From: Bacteroides sp. | Lineage (GTDB): Bacteria; Bacteroidota; Bacteroidia; Bacteroidales; Bacteroidaceae | Direction of reading: 5' to 3' | Assembly (NCBI GenBank): GCA_030152865.1 | Contig: JASLIW010000038.1 | Coordinates: forward strand, 1-30,302 | DNA length: 30,302 bases | Shown here: in pieces, positions 6,452-14,904 of the stretch | Layout: each line of letters starts with the position of its first letter | How positions within the stretch are numbered: the stretch's first letter is position 1 | The notes under the pieces: generated by a model | The model's input: only the letters and a program-made list of their open reading frames with translations | What the model was told of the DNA's origin: nothing | Database searches by the model: none | Translations under genes and position numbers: made by a program

Positions 6452-8335
6452 CTATTTATCAAAGCGCTTATTTATCTCTTCATCGAATATAGTTGACAAT
6501 ACAGCTAAGCCATCAGGGGTATAGTTGGGTGACACACAGGCAAAAAGAGCATCCACTAAACCTCCCATCTCTTCACTGCTCAAGACTTGCCCATAAACGA
6601 TAGCAGCAGATTTGGCTAAAGTAAGGGCTAAGATAGATTGTACTTCTTCTTTTACATCTCCACCCTTTTCCATAGCCGTTTCAAGCATGTGATGAACCAA
6701 TTCAACAGGATCTAAACCTTCTATCCCCTCAGGGATACCATTGATGGAGTAGCTGCCTCCACCTAAATTGGCTAGCTCGAAGCCCACCGCATTGAAATCC
6801 TCTAAAATACTATCTAAGACAGCTGCTTGTGAAGCAGGCAAATCGATAATCTCAGGAAAAAGCACGCCTTGAGCTGAACCTTTCTTTTGTTTGATTTGTC
6901 CGATGAACTTATCATAGAGCACCCTTACATGGGCTCGGTGTTGGTCAATCAACATCAAACCTGACTTGACTGAGGTTAAAATATAACGTCCTTTGAACTG
7001 AAGAAGACTGGATCCCTTTTCATAGGGTCTGCTATCCTCTTCATCATATAGGCCAGGAGAATCTTGAGAAGCCTTACTTTCTACAATCTCACCCGCTACC
7101 ATATCGCTCATGGTGAAGTCAGCTGGAGGTGGCGTGTTTACTTTACTATCTCTAGCTATTCCTGCATAAAGCTGTTCCCAATCTACTTCTTGGCGCTGGT
7201 AACTAGCATTATTAGCCCCACCTGAGCTTTTAAAAGGATTGAAGGAGGTATCAACTTCTACCTTAGGTACTGCTATGGGTTCGGTATCATCAAACACAGG
7301 AATATCTGGCATACCAGCAGTATCAAAGTCAATAGAGGGTACCTCGTTAAATTTGCCTAAGGTCTCCTTGACAGCAGCTGCGATTATTTGCCATATTCCT
7401 TGCTCGTTCTCAAACTTGACTTCGGTCTTTGTTGGGTGAATATTAACATCAATAGTAGCAGGATCTACCTCTAAATAAAGGAAAAAAGAGATCTGATCCC
7501 CTTCAGGGATTAGATCTTTATAGGCCTCCATCACTGCCCTAAAGAAGTAGGGGTGACGCATATATCTCCCATTTACAAAGAAGAACTGATGAGCACCTCG
7601 CTTACGAGAGGCTTCGGGTTTGGCCACGAAGCCCGATATCTTGATTAAAGTTGTATCTACCTCAACTGATAATAATTCTTGATTTAGTTTTTTACCAAAC
7701 AGCTGAATAATACGCTGTCTGAGCGGACTCGCAGGGAGATTAAAAAGCTCTGTATCATTACTGTACAGAGTGAAGCTCCGATCCTCATTGACTAGCGCTA
7801 TACGCTCAAATTCACTAAGTATTCGACTGAACTCTGTAGCATCTGTCTTCAAAAACTTACGCCGCGCAGGAATATTGTAAAATAAGTTTTTGACAATAAA
7901 TTGAGCTCCTCGATTCGCAGCAATAGCTTCTTGTCCCTCTAGCTTCGAACCAGAAATACGAATGTGTGTTCCAAGCTCCTCCTGCTCTGTTTTTGTTATG
8001 AGCTCCACCTGAGCAACAGCTGCAATAGAAGCAAGAGCCTCACCACGAAAGCCCATCGTTCTTAACGAAAAAAGATCTGTAGCTTTCTTAATTTTTGAGG
8101 TGGCGTGTCGTTCAAATGCCATTCTTGCATCTACCTCAGACATTCCTTTTCCATCATCAATCACTTGCATACAGGTCTTTCCCGCATCATTGATAATTAT
8201 TTGAATATTGTTAGCTCCTGCATCAATTGAGTTTTCAACTAACTCCTTAATCACTGAAGCAGGTCGCTGAATCACCTCACCAGCAGCAATTTGATTAGCT
8301 ACTGAATCTGGTAATAAATGAATTACATCACTCAT
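6452..8335 (-). CDS. mutL: DNA mismatch repair protein MutL
   Basis: A 627-residue GHKL ATPase that couples MutS mismatch recognition to downstream repair. N-terminal motifs are ELVENSIDAG (31-40, with the catalytic Glu), DDGKGM (60-65) and GFRGEA (95-100). A transducer domain follows to about 330, then a low-complexity linker and a C-terminal dimerisation domain. The usual endonuclease motif DQHAxxExxxxE is replaced by DQHRAHVRVLYD (464-475) and no CPHGRP-like motif is seen, so latent nicking activity is probably absent. It is last gene of the parvulin-OstA run, 25 bases downstream of the small membrane protein gene, and ends at a strong palindromic terminator. Confidence 0.96.
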   Translation of the reverse strand: MSDVIHLLPDSVANQIAAGEVIQRPASVIKELVENSIDAGANNIQIIINDAGKTCMQVIDDGKGMSEVDARMAFERHATSKIKKATDLFSLRTMGFRGEALASIAAVAQVELITKTEQEELGTHIRISGSKLEGQEAIAANRGAQFIVKNLFYNIPARRKFLKTDATEFSRILSEFERIALVNEDRSFTLYSNDTELFNLPASPLRQRIIQLFGKKLNQELLSVEVDTTLIKISGFVAKPEASRKRGAHQFFFVNGRYMRHPYFFRAVMEAYKDLIPEGDQISFFLYLEVDPATIDVNIHPTKTEVKFENEQGIWQIIAAAVKETLGKFNEVPSIDFDTAGMPDIPVFDDTEPIAVPKVEVDTSFNPFKSSGGANNASYQRQEVDWEQLYAGIARDSKVNTPPPADFTMSDMVAGEIVESKASQDSPGLYDEEDSRPYEKGSSLLQFKGRYILTSVKSGLMLIDQHRAHVRVLYDKFIGQIKQKKGSAQGVLFPEIIDLPASQAAVLDSILEDFNAVGFELANLGGGSYSINGIPEGIEGLDPVELVHHMLETAMEKGGDVKEEVQSILALTLAKSAAIVYGQVLSSEEMGGLVDALFACVSPNYTPDGLAVLSTIFDEEINKRFDK

Positions 8336-8360
8336 CTTGTTTACTGCTTTTATACTACTT

Positions 8361-8675
8361 TTAGAAAAGACTAAAAGTCCATTCTCCAGTCAATATAATA
8401 TTCCACAAGAATATTAAAAGAACTATGACTATTAATATCACACCTATTGCAAAGGGACGAGTCCCTTTTTGTTTGCGACGTTTGAGATGTACTGTGTTAT
8501 CAACAAACTTACCACGTATATCTTCAGGATTGATTTCTTTTTTTTCTGGAGTTATGCCTAATTCTCGCTTAGCTTGCTCCTCCATCTTTTGAAGTCTCTC
8601 CTTCCGTTCATCCACATAAATGTACTGATGATTGAAACGCCTTGGCTTTGGCAAATTACCTCCTAAAAATCCCAT
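8361..8675 (-). CDS. Small membrane protein, function unknown
   Basis: A 104-residue protein with a highly charged N-terminal two thirds (PKPRRFNHQYIYVDERKERL and a KRRKQKG patch) and one C-terminal transmembrane helix, PFAIGVILIVIVLLIFLWNI (about residues 74-93). The charged part lies on the presumed cytoplasmic side by the positive-inside rule. There is no signal peptide and no recognised enzymatic motif. It is separated by only 2 bases from the OstA-like gene upstream and 25 from mutL downstream, so it is translated from the same message. The setting suggests an envelope-associated role, but that is inference from position only. Confidence 0.8.
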   Translation of the reverse strand: MGFLGGNLPKPRRFNHQYIYVDERKERLQKMEEQAKRELGITPEKKEINPEDIRGKFVDNTVHLKRRKQKGTRPFAIGVILIVIVLLIFLWNIILTGEWTFSLF

Positions 8676-8677
8676 AA

Positions 8678-10336
8678 TTATCTCCGATTACGTTTTATAC
8701 TCTTTGGATCCACTTGAGGAGCACTACTTCTAGGTAGGCTCTCTTTGAGCTTATGCTCTGGCTTTTTGGATCGCCATTTAAACAAATCTTCTCTAGATAA
8801 AGGTCGCAAATAGTCCAACCATACAAAGTTATCCAGGTATAGCTTCTCGGGGGGTATCTGAGATAAAGGATAAAGAATTCCATTAGATTGTGGACTCATC
8901 ACTAAACGCTGTAGCTGCATTTGCTTAATGTAAATGTTAAGTAAGCTGGTCTCAGCGGTGATTAAGCCTAACATCGATTGATCTTTTTCTTCTGGATAAA
9001 ACCGCACCAGCACATTACCTATAACATCGACCTTATAAATCTCACCCTTATCAAAGTAAGCTTTGATCTCTTTACCTCCTATTTGGTTGTAGTGGGTAGA
9101 GTCTTTTTGCTCCACCACCAAAGCTTGATTCTCTATATGTGCCCAATCTATCGTGCTATCGTTCATATAAATTCGTATCTCCTCACCTAGAAGCTGTTGC
9201 GCATCACTCCAAATCACAGGCTCATTGTACATATAGATACAAGAATCTTGTGAGTTGTAGATTAAAGTATCACAGACACCCTGCAAATCTCCTCGGTAGA
9301 TTCGAACCTGATCATACACCTGCACCTCTCGATACACCGAATCTGTATTGAAATGATAGGTGTTGAGCTTGAGCGTATCCCCATGAATAAACAGACTATC
9401 TCCTTGCGAATAATCTACAGCTAGAGCTCTACCTGTAGCAAATGCATATTGCGACCGCTCATCATAATAACAATAATCACCTATCAATTGATTTTTATTA
9501 ACCGTATCATTCATGACAACATTAGAGTAAGCCTCGCCTATTCCTTTTAATTTATCATAATAGATACTGTCACCAGTCAATATCTTACCGTCTGTATAGA
9601 CACTAGAGCGACTCAGTAACTCAGACTGTTCTTTGGTAGTATCATAATATCCTCGGGTAGTATAGATTTTATTTCCTGCACTAACAATTTCCGAAGGGCC
9701 TAGTATAGTAGCGATATTACTAAGTGTACTATAAACTAAGGTATCAGAGTAGAGCTCCATCTGGTCATTACTCAGCTTAACCTCTTTTTTGAACTTCGCA
9801 ATCTTTGTTGTTGGGCTATACTCACCCCAGTCAGACTCTAATACATTGACGGTATCTGCCAAAATTCCTCCATTGAAGTAGTAGCCTAGATCTAATCTCC
9901 GATCATAGTTGAGACTATCTGTACTAAGCGTTGTAGTGATATTTTCCATGCGAACATTATTCCGCAAACGAGCCAGTTCTTTTTGTCCATCATAATAGAG
10001 GTAATCACCATAAACAAAGAGTGTATCACCTTGCTCCATTCTCACGTTATCAAAAGCCTCTACAGAGTTAGTATTACTAAACAACAGAATGCTGTCACAA
10101 AACAAGTGCATCCCTTTGTGCTTAAAGTGAACATTGCCCACAAAAATAAAGGTATCTGGATGTTTTTGCTGACTTCCTAAACCTCTATCTGCATAGATTA
10201 GCTCAACTCGAGCACGTTCTGCTGACTCATCAGAGCTGCCTACTCCCTTATCTTGTTGTGCAAACACTGACAGACTCATACAACATAGGAGTACCGCTAG
10301 GAATGCTTTCAAATATTTTTGTTTCTCTTCTACCAT
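8678..10336 (-). CDS. OstA/LptA-domain protein of LPS transport
   Basis: A 552-residue exported protein. The N-terminus MVEEKQKYLKAFLAVLLCCM then SLSVFAQQ is a signal peptide with likely cleavage after FAQ. The mature part is built of repeated short beta-strand units ending in GD, YY or YD turns (for example GDYLYYDGQKELARLRNNVRM and GDYCYYDERSQYAFATGRA), the pattern of the OstA/LptA beta-jellyroll. In that family the jellyroll binds lipid A in the periplasmic bridge of LPS export. It is longer than proteobacterial LptA but lacks the LptD barrel domain. The SurA-like gene lies 29 bases upstream and lptB about 12.6 kb away, consistent with envelope assembly. Exact position in the Lpt chain is inference. 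Confidence 0.88.
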   Translation of the reverse strand: MVEEKQKYLKAFLAVLLCCMSLSVFAQQDKGVGSSDESAERARVELIYADRGLGSQQKHPDTFIFVGNVHFKHKGMHLFCDSILLFSNTNSVEAFDNVRMEQGDTLFVYGDYLYYDGQKELARLRNNVRMENITTTLSTDSLNYDRRLDLGYYFNGGILADTVNVLESDWGEYSPTTKIAKFKKEVKLSNDQMELYSDTLVYSTLSNIATILGPSEIVSAGNKIYTTRGYYDTTKEQSELLSRSSVYTDGKILTGDSIYYDKLKGIGEAYSNVVMNDTVNKNQLIGDYCYYDERSQYAFATGRALAVDYSQGDSLFIHGDTLKLNTYHFNTDSVYREVQVYDQVRIYRGDLQGVCDTLIYNSQDSCIYMYNEPVIWSDAQQLLGEEIRIYMNDSTIDWAHIENQALVVEQKDSTHYNQIGGKEIKAYFDKGEIYKVDVIGNVLVRFYPEEKDQSMLGLITAETSLLNIYIKQMQLQRLVMSPQSNGILYPLSQIPPEKLYLDNFVWLDYLRPLSREDLFKWRSKKPEHKLKESLPRSSAPQVDPKSIKRNRR

Positions 10337-10365
10337 ATATTACTTAGTACACGCAGACTTATTAG

Positions 10366-11754
10366 CTACTCTTTCACCCAGCCTGGGTATTTGAAATCAC
10401 AATCTTTCCAATCTTCATTGATATGGATATATGTTTCTTTTTGCTTATTTAAAATCCAATTGTGCAAAATCTCCTCTCTTTTCTTAGACAACACCAAGTC
10501 ACGAAGATTTTGATAATCTTCAGTTATGGTAGCTTTATGTCCAGGTACTCGTTTTTTCAAACGTACAATAGCACAAACTTCTCTTCCCTTTTCATCGATT
10601 AAGGTGAAGGCTGGAGATACTTCTCCCTCATTTAGTTTTTCAACCGCTTTAGCTATTTCTGGTAATAGTTGCTGCATCTCAAAACGAGAAGTATTATCCA
10701 TGGGGTTAGGTAAAAGTCCGCCGTTATTTCTTGTTTCTTTGTGATGAGATAAGAACATAGCGGCCTCTTCAAATGGAAATTTATCAGCTCGAATATCTGT
10801 AGCCAAGCTATCTAAACGATTTAAGGATGCTGAAATAGCTTCTTCCGACACCTTGGGACGAAGAAGAATATGTCTTGTATTGATACGGTCACCACGCTTT
10901 TCTATGAGTTGAATAATATGATAACCAAACTCAGTTTCTACAATCTTAGATACTTTATCTGGACTTTGAAGATTAAAAGCTACGTTGGCATACTCTGGTG
11001 CTAAAGAGCCTCTACCGGTAAAACCAATTTCACCACCTTTCATGGCACTGCCTCTATCTTCAGAATACAAACGGGCTAGTGTACTAAAACTTATCTCACC
11101 AGCGTTTACACGTTCAGTGTACTCCCGTAAGCGACGTTTAATATCATCTACCTCTGCTAGGGATACTTTAGGAATCTGAGTGATAATCTGGACCTCTACT
11201 TGAGTGGGTACATAGGGAATACTATCTTGTGGTAGGTCTTGGAAGAAGCGACGAACTTCTGCTGGATTGACAGTAATATCACCCACTAGCTTAGCCTGTA
11301 CTTCTTTAATTATCTCTCCCTCACGTAAGTTATCTCGAAGCTCTCTACGGATTTGTGAAATAGACATATTTCTCAATTCCTCCATCTTCTCTTTAGAGCC
11401 GAACATCTTCATGTATTCAGACATATACATATCGACCTGCTTAATAATAGCAGATTCTGACACTTCAATACTGTCTAACTTAGCTTGATTTAGAAAAAGT
11501 TTATGTACAGCTATTTGCTCAGGTATTACACAGTAAGGATTTCCTTCTAGTTTTTGACCTTCCATCAAATACTGCAAACGAAGAGCCTCAACATCTGACT
11601 TAAGAATAGCCTCATCACCCACCACCCAAATAACTTCATCAATCACATTATTTTGAGCTTGTATGAAGCCTGAAGATGCGAATACACACAAAAGTAGTAG
11701 CACACCTCGTACGCTAAATGCTCGATTATTTCTCATTCTATATTTGTTTTTCAT
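10366..11754 (-). CDS. SurA-like periplasmic peptidyl-prolyl isomerase
   Basis: A 462-residue parvulin-type chaperone with a signal peptide (GVLLLLCVFASSGFIQAQ, residues 17-34). An N-terminal SurA-like domain spans about 35-170. The first parvulin domain (about 178-280) contains FSTLARLYSEDRGSAMKGGEIGFTGRG and EFGYHIIQLIEKRGDR. A second, more divergent one (about 285-395) begins NTRHILLRPK. SurA helps outer membrane proteins fold. ATG at 11754 is used; an ATG six codons later (11736) would also leave an intact signal peptide. It sits between a second parvulin-like gene (70 bases upstream) and the OstA-like gene (29 bases downstream), matching a conserved Bacteroidales envelope cluster. Confidence 0.92.
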   Translation of the reverse strand: MKNKYRMRNNRAFSVRGVLLLLCVFASSGFIQAQNNVIDEVIWVVGDEAILKSDVEALRLQYLMEGQKLEGNPYCVIPEQIAVHKLFLNQAKLDSIEVSESAIIKQVDMYMSEYMKMFGSKEKMEELRNMSISQIRRELRDNLREGEIIKEVQAKLVGDITVNPAEVRRFFQDLPQDSIPYVPTQVEVQIITQIPKVSLAEVDDIKRRLREYTERVNAGEISFSTLARLYSEDRGSAMKGGEIGFTGRGSLAPEYANVAFNLQSPDKVSKIVETEFGYHIIQLIEKRGDRINTRHILLRPKVSEEAISASLNRLDSLATDIRADKFPFEEAAMFLSHHKETRNNGGLLPNPMDNTSRFEMQQLLPEIAKAVEKLNEGEVSPAFTLIDEKGREVCAIVRLKKRVPGHKATITEDYQNLRDLVLSKKREEILHNWILNKQKETYIHINEDWKDCDFKYPGWVKE

Positions 11755-11824
11755 ATTATACTTTGTCTCTTCATCTTACGAAGATAATGTAATAATTAAT
11801 TGCTTGTTTGATTATTAACGGAAT

Positions 11825-13168
11825 TTAAAAGTTTACGGGCAATTTTCCTGTTTTGTAATCCTGCTTCAACTCATTTATCCAGTTCTGTTCTAAAAACAGA
11901 AGATAATCCTTTTCTACTTGATCTTTAATCTCATGAAAGGATGCAGGACCTTGTAACACTTCTCCATATACCCGAGTCTTGGTATATCCTTTAGGACGGA
12001 AATGCTTCTTTTTTCCTTTTTTGAAGACGTATGCATCAACCGCAGCATTTTCACCTTTTTCAAACTTACCCCTTAACGAATGAACTTGCATTTCAGAGGT
12101 ATTGAATCCATCTATTATCGCTCCCCATTCACTCAAAGGAGCTACACTTAACTCCTGATGCAAAGCTTTACGCACTTTAGAGTTTTTACAATACACAATA
12201 ACCCCCTCAAAGCGTGGTTTATCCCATGCGTAAGCACTACGATGCTGCTTGTAAAAAGCATCCAACTCCTGCTCTGTTATGGGGTTTGACTCAAGCACAC
12301 GTTGTTGAAAAGCGGCCTCAATTAAGTCATTTTTCCATAATGAATCTAGTGAAGCTTCAAATTTTGGGTTTGTAAACAAACTAGCCTTCATTTCTTGAAA
12401 GACAACAAACTCTTGAAACTTAAGCCATAAAGCATCTAAACCCATCTGCTTATTCCCCTGAGCAAAAGTATCAAACTCTTTTTGGGTATAGTTCATTCTA
12501 CTAGATTGAATAAGTGGTAGTGTTGTCCTACCTCTTGCAAGTAGCTCACCTTGTCCCTGTCTGTTGATACTTAGGTTTAATTGAGCAAGTGCATAATCTA
12601 AATTTTTAATCCGCCAAGTTGGATTTTCTAAGGGCTGTTTCTCCTTGCGCTCAAGCAATTGAAGTATATGCACACCCTTGGGTGTCTTAAAGGGTTTGGA
12701 TACCTCTCCAGGCTCTAGACGATTCAGTACACGCTGAAATTCTCTAGTTTCCTCAAAGGAGTTAAGCCAACGCGCCTGTTTCTCTTCCGAATACTGGGCT
12801 ATAAGCTTCTCAATATGTGCATTAGACCAATCGAAGCTCAAGACTTCAAAAATAGAATCTATACGCTGTTCTATACGCATCAATTCTTGAGTAGCTGCTC
12901 TTTGCGGCAAGCTCATATATATCTGTCGAATGTAATAGTGAGGCACAGCCTGTTCGCCCTCAAACACCTGCTCATATTTTTTTAAAATAAGTTGTTTGAA
13001 GTATCGCTCTTTATCTATTGACCAGCTGAGCTGAAAAGCGATATCCTGATCTATCTCCAAACGATAGGCATCAGCTAGCTTTAAATCAGCTACAGAGGGC
13101 TGTTTTTGAGCACTAGCTGTAAGCCAGCTAGCAAAGAAGCAAAGTATAAGGATTGATAATTTTCTCAT
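11825..13168 (-). CDS. Parvulin-like (PpiC/SurA family) periplasmic protein
   Basis: A 447-residue exported protein with signal peptide MRKLSILILCFFASWLTASA (cleavage before Q21). Residues about 90-215 resemble one PpiC domain: LIAQYSEEKQARW, LEPGEVSKPFKTPKGVHILQLLERKE. The second half (about 260-447) is helical, with AYAWDKPRFEGVIVYCKNSK resembling a degenerate second parvulin unit. The conserved DxxSA...GGxxG stretch of active parvulins is eroded, so it may act mainly as a holdase chaperone. A TATCTTTG box 27 bases upstream suggests it starts the transcription unit running to mutL. No terminator is visible between it and the SurA-like gene. Confidence 0.85.
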   Translation of the reverse strand: MRKLSILILCFFASWLTASAQKQPSVADLKLADAYRLEIDQDIAFQLSWSIDKERYFKQLILKKYEQVFEGEQAVPHYYIRQIYMSLPQRAATQELMRIEQRIDSIFEVLSFDWSNAHIEKLIAQYSEEKQARWLNSFEETREFQRVLNRLEPGEVSKPFKTPKGVHILQLLERKEKQPLENPTWRIKNLDYALAQLNLSINRQGQGELLARGRTTLPLIQSSRMNYTQKEFDTFAQGNKQMGLDALWLKFQEFVVFQEMKASLFTNPKFEASLDSLWKNDLIEAAFQQRVLESNPITEQELDAFYKQHRSAYAWDKPRFEGVIVYCKNSKVRKALHQELSVAPLSEWGAIIDGFNTSEMQVHSLRGKFEKGENAAVDAYVFKKGKKKHFRPKGYTKTRVYGEVLQGPASFHEIKDQVEKDYLLFLEQNWINELKQDYKTGKLPVNF

Positions 13169-13194
13169 ATTAAAGATAGCCTAAGAAGATATCT

Positions 13195-13202
13195 TCAAAG
13201 AT
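13195..13202 (-). promoter_or_regulatory. -7 box for the parvulin-OstA-mutL unit
   Basis: TATCTTTG on the minus strand lies 26 bases before the ATG of the first parvulin-like gene. The place for the -33 box (13222-13225) falls in the guaB terminator and is not TTTG, so only the -7 element is clear. Confidence 0.5.
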
Positions 13203-13220
13203 ACCGCTTTTCTAGCTATA

Positions 13221-13261
13221 AAATAAAGCAAGGGTAGAGAAAATCCCTACCCTTGCTTTAT
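13221..13261 (-). terminator. Terminator of guaB
   Basis: A 16-bp perfect stem (13221-13236 with 13246-13261) containing GCAAGGGTAG/CTACCCTTGC around a 9-base loop. It starts about 20 bases after the guaB stop. On the minus strand the tail is T-rich (CTTTATTTTATAG). Confidence 0.85.
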
Positions 13262-13281
13262 TCTTATGTCTTCAATCACAA

Positions 13282-14754
13282 TTAATGTCTACTATAATTG
13301 GGAGCTTCGCTGGTAATAGCTACGTCGTGTGGGTGACTTTCATTCACACCCGCATTAGTAATGCGTGTAAACTTGGCCTCATGAAGAGCTTCGATATCTT
13401 TCGCACCACAATAACCCATCCCCGCACGCAGACCTCCAACTAACTGGTAAATGACCTCATACAACAATCCCTTATAAGGAACTCGAGCTGCAATTCCTTC
13501 TGGGACTAGTTTTTTGACATCTGTTTCTGCTGCTTGGAAGTAACGATCTTTTGAGCCTTTCTCCATAGCCTCAAGCGATCCCATGCCACGGTAAGCTTTA
13601 AATTTTCGTCCGTTGAATATAATAGTATCTCCAGGACTTTCTTCTGTTCCTGCTACAAGTGAACCTATCATTACTGAATAACCACCTGCTGCAAGTGCCT
13701 TTACCACATCTCCTGAGTAACGCAATCCACCATCTGCAATCAGAGGAATACCTGTACCTTTCAAAGCCTTAGCTACGTCATAGATTGCTGATAATTGAGG
13801 TACGCCTACACCAGCTACTACACGTGTAGTACAAATAGAACCTGGTCCAATACCAACTTTTACAGCATCCGCCCCAGCCTCAACCAACGCTTTGGCTGCT
13901 TCACCTGTAGCAATGTTACCCACAACTATATCTACTTGTGGAAATCTTTTTTTAGCCTCTTTGAGCACTTCGATAACACCTTTTGAGTGTCCATGTGCAG
14001 TATCTATAACTAGAGCATCCACATCCGCATCGACCAGTGCTTGCATACGCTCAAAAGAATCGGCGGTAACACCTACACCAGCTGCTACACGTAAACGCCC
14101 CTTCTCATCTTTACAAGCCATAGGCTTATCTTTCGCTTTTGTGATGTCCTTGTAAGTGAGTAAGCCTACGATGTGATTGTCTTTATCTACCACAGGGAGC
14201 TTTTCTATCTTATATTGTTGAAGAATCTTAGCAGCAGCTTCTAAGTCAGTTGATTGATCGGTTGTTACCAATCCTTCACTTGTCATTACCTCATCAATAA
14301 GGCGACTCATATTTGTCTCAAAGCGAAGATCTCGATTGGTTACAATCCCTACCAATTTACGTTCATCATCTACCACAGGTATTCCACCAATATGGTACTC
14401 TTTCATTAAATCTAGGGCGTTTTGAACTGTTGATCCTTGTTGGATAGTTACGGGATCATAAATCATTCCATTCTCGGCTCTTTTGACAATAGCAACTTGC
14501 TTGGCTTGAGCTGCAATGGACATGTTTTTGTGAATAACACCTATACCCCCCTCACGCGCAATAGCTATCGCCATCTGCGATTCGGTCACGGTGTCCATAG
14601 CGGCAGTTATGAAGGGTATGTTTAATTTGATGTTTTTAGAAAATTGAGTGGATAACTCAACTGTTTTAGGAAGTACTTCTGAATAAGCTGGAATTAACAG
14701 TACATCGTCAAATGTTAATCCATCTAATACTACTTTATCTGCAATAAATGACAT
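13282..14754 (-). CDS. guaB: Inosine-5'-monophosphate dehydrogenase
   Basis: A 490-residue TIM-barrel enzyme that oxidises IMP to XMP with NAD+, the committed step of GMP synthesis. The catalytic loop GIGPGSICTTR holds the active-site cysteine (Cys308). Two CBS domains (about 98-150 and 158-210) are inserted in the barrel, e.g. YHIGGIPVVDDERKLVGIVTN and YKIEKLPVVDKDNHIVGLLT. The flap carries YRGMGSLEAM, and length is normal. It is monocistronic with its own promoter (14785-14814) and a strong terminator. Confidence 0.97.
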   Translation of the reverse strand: MSFIADKVVLDGLTFDDVLLIPAYSEVLPKTVELSTQFSKNIKLNIPFITAAMDTVTESQMAIAIAREGGIGVIHKNMSIAAQAKQVAIVKRAENGMIYDPVTIQQGSTVQNALDLMKEYHIGGIPVVDDERKLVGIVTNRDLRFETNMSRLIDEVMTSEGLVTTDQSTDLEAAAKILQQYKIEKLPVVDKDNHIVGLLTYKDITKAKDKPMACKDEKGRLRVAAGVGVTADSFERMQALVDADVDALVIDTAHGHSKGVIEVLKEAKKRFPQVDIVVGNIATGEAAKALVEAGADAVKVGIGPGSICTTRVVAGVGVPQLSAIYDVAKALKGTGIPLIADGGLRYSGDVVKALAAGGYSVMIGSLVAGTEESPGDTIIFNGRKFKAYRGMGSLEAMEKGSKDRYFQAAETDVKKLVPEGIAARVPYKGLLYEVIYQLVGGLRAGMGYCGAKDIEALHEAKFTRITNAGVNESHPHDVAITSEAPNYSRH

Positions 14755-14784
14755 AGGGCTATGCTTTTATAAAATTATTGCATG

Positions 14785-14814
14785 CAAATATACATATTTT
14801 GAACAACATCCAAG
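14785..14814 (-). promoter_or_regulatory. Promoter of guaB
   Basis: TATATTTG (14785-14792) on the minus strand fits the -7 consensus. A partial -33 box CTTG (14811-14814) lies 18 bases upstream. Predicted leader is about 25 bases. Confidence 0.55.
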
Positions 14815-14848
14815 GCTATTTCTCAAATAATAATATATTCAACCACAA

Positions 14849-14879
14849 AAAGGGAAGTAATTCATGATTACCTCCCTTT
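14849..14879 (-). terminator. Terminator of recQ
   Basis: AAAGGG/CCCTTT and GTAAT/ATTAC helices stack around a 2x2 mismatch and a 5-base loop. They are followed by a T-run on the minus strand, about 25 bases after the recQ stop. Confidence 0.8.
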
Positions 14880-14904
14880 CATTATTTTATGTTGGAAACG
14901 ATGC

